Source of the DNA: Scandinavium hiltneri
GTDB lineage: Bacteria > Pseudomonadota > Gammaproteobacteria > Enterobacterales > Enterobacteriaceae
Reading direction: 5' to 3'
NCBI RefSeq assembly: GCF_024764835.1
Contig: NZ_JALIGE010000076.1
Span: 372,001 to 436,000 of the forward strand
Length of the DNA stretch: 64,000 bases
Both the position numbers and the translations under genes were made by a program. The first letter of the stretch is position 1, and every line of letters begins with the position of its first letter. Shown piece by piece: positions 63,148-64,000 of this stretch. Below the pieces are notes generated by a model. That model did not search any database, had not been told where the DNA came from, and saw nothing but the letters and a program-made list of their open reading frames with translations.

Positions 63148-63642
63148 TTAGCGAGTCTTAATTACCAGACGATTACTCTGCTTGACCTCTTCCATAACCA
63201 CGTAGGTACGGGTGTCATTTACGCCTGGCAGGCGCAGCAGGGTTTCGCCTAACAGCTTACGGTACGCTGACATGTCAGGCACGCGGGTTTTCAACAGATA
63301 GTCGAAATCACCGGAGACCAAGTGACACTCTTGAATTTCTTCAAGTTTTTGCACAGCGGTGTTAAATTGTTCAAACACATCCGGGGCGCCACGATTCAGA
63401 GTTATCTCAACAAAAACCAGCAGCGATGCATCCAGATAATGCGGGTTCAGCAGCGCGGTATAACCCTGAATAAACCCTTGTCTTTCCAGCCGACGTACGC
63501 GCTCAAGGCAAGGTGTCGGAGAAAGTCCCACTCGTTTAGAAAGCTCGACGTTGGAAATTCGCCCATCCTTTTGCAATTCGTTCAAAATGTTACGATCGAT
63601 GCGGTCGAGATCTTTGCCTGGGCGCTTCTTGCTATCTACCAT
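63148..63642 (-). CDS. lrp: Leucine-responsive regulatory protein
   Basis: A 164-residue global feast/famine regulator and nucleoid protein. The start is MVDSKKRPGKDLDRIDRNIL (63642), the known Lrp start; the longer frame to 63831 is rejected. The N-terminal HTH is ISNVELSKRVGLSPTPCLERVRRLE, and the C-terminal RAM domain binds leucine. Essentially identical to E. coli Lrp. Confidence 0.98.
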   Translation of the reverse strand: MVDSKKRPGKDLDRIDRNILNELQKDGRISNVELSKRVGLSPTPCLERVRRLERQGFIQGYTALLNPHYLDASLLVFVEITLNRGAPDVFEQFNTAVQKLEEIQECHLVSGDFDYLLKTRVPDMSAYRKLLGETLLRLPGVNDTRTYVVMEEVKQSNRLVIKTR

Positions 63643-64000
63643 TATTATTGTCTCTCTGTATTCCTTCCCTACTCCTGTCTGGACCCTGTGCACTTCACTG
63701 TTCAGAGCCTGTGCCCGTCGTCTGCGTAAAAAATCTGTCACCAGATGTAACGCATAACCCAAGGGTACGTGTTGAGAAGCCGTTGCCTGTCGGCAGCCAC
63801 CGTCATCTCGAATGGCGTCTGTCCACGCCATGCGCCGATGATGCTGACCCGGTTAAAAATGGCATTTACGTGCATGAAAATTCACCACACGGCAAACGCT
63901 GTTTTTTCTCCCTTCATTGTTTTCGCAAAAGCACAGGGGATTGTCAAAGCAAAACATCGATTTTTAGTACAACATGCCAGATATTCATAATCACCCAGGG
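63643..64000 (-). promoter_or_regulatory. lrp upstream region
   Basis: These 358 bases hold no supported gene. In E. coli lrp has a long leader and is divergent from trxB, whose start would lie just beyond the window. AT-rich stretches near 63900-64000 may hold the promoter and autoregulatory sites, but I cannot place them. Confidence 0.5.

Noticed and set aside
63769..63990. Start of trxB on the plus strand
   Set aside because: The translated frame does not resemble thioredoxin reductase; trxB should begin beyond the right edge.

Overview
The window is enterobacterial chromosome carrying one complete-looking P2-family prophage. The backbone follows the Escherichia coli gene order (inverted): msbA, comEC/ycaI, ihfB, rpsA, cmk, aroA, serC, ycaP, ycaO, focA, pflB, [prophage], pflA, a LysR gene, ycaD, dmsCBA, serS, rarA, lolA, ftsK, lrp. 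The proteins are close to E. coli but not identical. Two differences argue for a neighbouring genus, such as the Enterobacter/Lelliottia/Leclercia group, rather than Escherichia: cmk abuts aroA with no ycaL, and one LysR gene fills the place of ycaK-ycaN-ycaM. The genus is a guess. No rRNA, tRNA, CRISPR array or insertion sequence was recognised.

Left backbone (1-16148): lipid A export (msbA), a ComEC-type membrane protein, IHF-beta, ribosomal protein S1, CMP kinase, the serC-aroA pair, two conserved y-genes, then the anaerobic formate channel and pyruvate formate-lyase (focA-pflB) behind an FNR-like promoter. Right backbone (48456-64000): the rest of pflA, a LysR regulator, an MFS transporter, the DMSO reductase operon with an upstream FNR-like box, then serS, rarA, lolA, ftsK and lrp.

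Prophage (about 16153-48466, 32 kb): it is inserted in the first codons of pflA, between an 11-bp direct repeat (CAGTAATTGGT). Native pflA is cut to a 9-codon stub on the left. On the right the phage supplies a new in-frame start and about 20 new codons, so PflA is predicted to be made with a phage-derived N-terminus from a message that follows int. The phage modules follow P2: ogr-D-U-T-E/E'-FII-FI, G-H-I-J-W-V, S-R-lysC-lysB-K-holin-X-L-M-N-O, P-Q, cos, A, small early genes, B, a Fil-like gene, cox, C, int. The lysis cassette pairs a class II (S21-like) holin with a SAR endolysin in place of P2 Y, and has no lysA.

Two AT-rich cargo loci interrupt the GC-rich phage at the positions where P2 carries non-essential genes. 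Between S and V (the P2 orf30 position) is a divergently oriented 508-residue gene of unknown function with its own consensus-like promoter. Between A and cos/Q (the P2 tin/old position) is a three-gene operon: an alpha/beta-hydrolase fused to a C-terminal helical domain, a small middle protein, and an SMC/Rad50-like ABC ATPase. This arrangement matches the predicted three-component ABC (ABC-3C) conflict systems and is the best candidate for a little-described antiphage system here.
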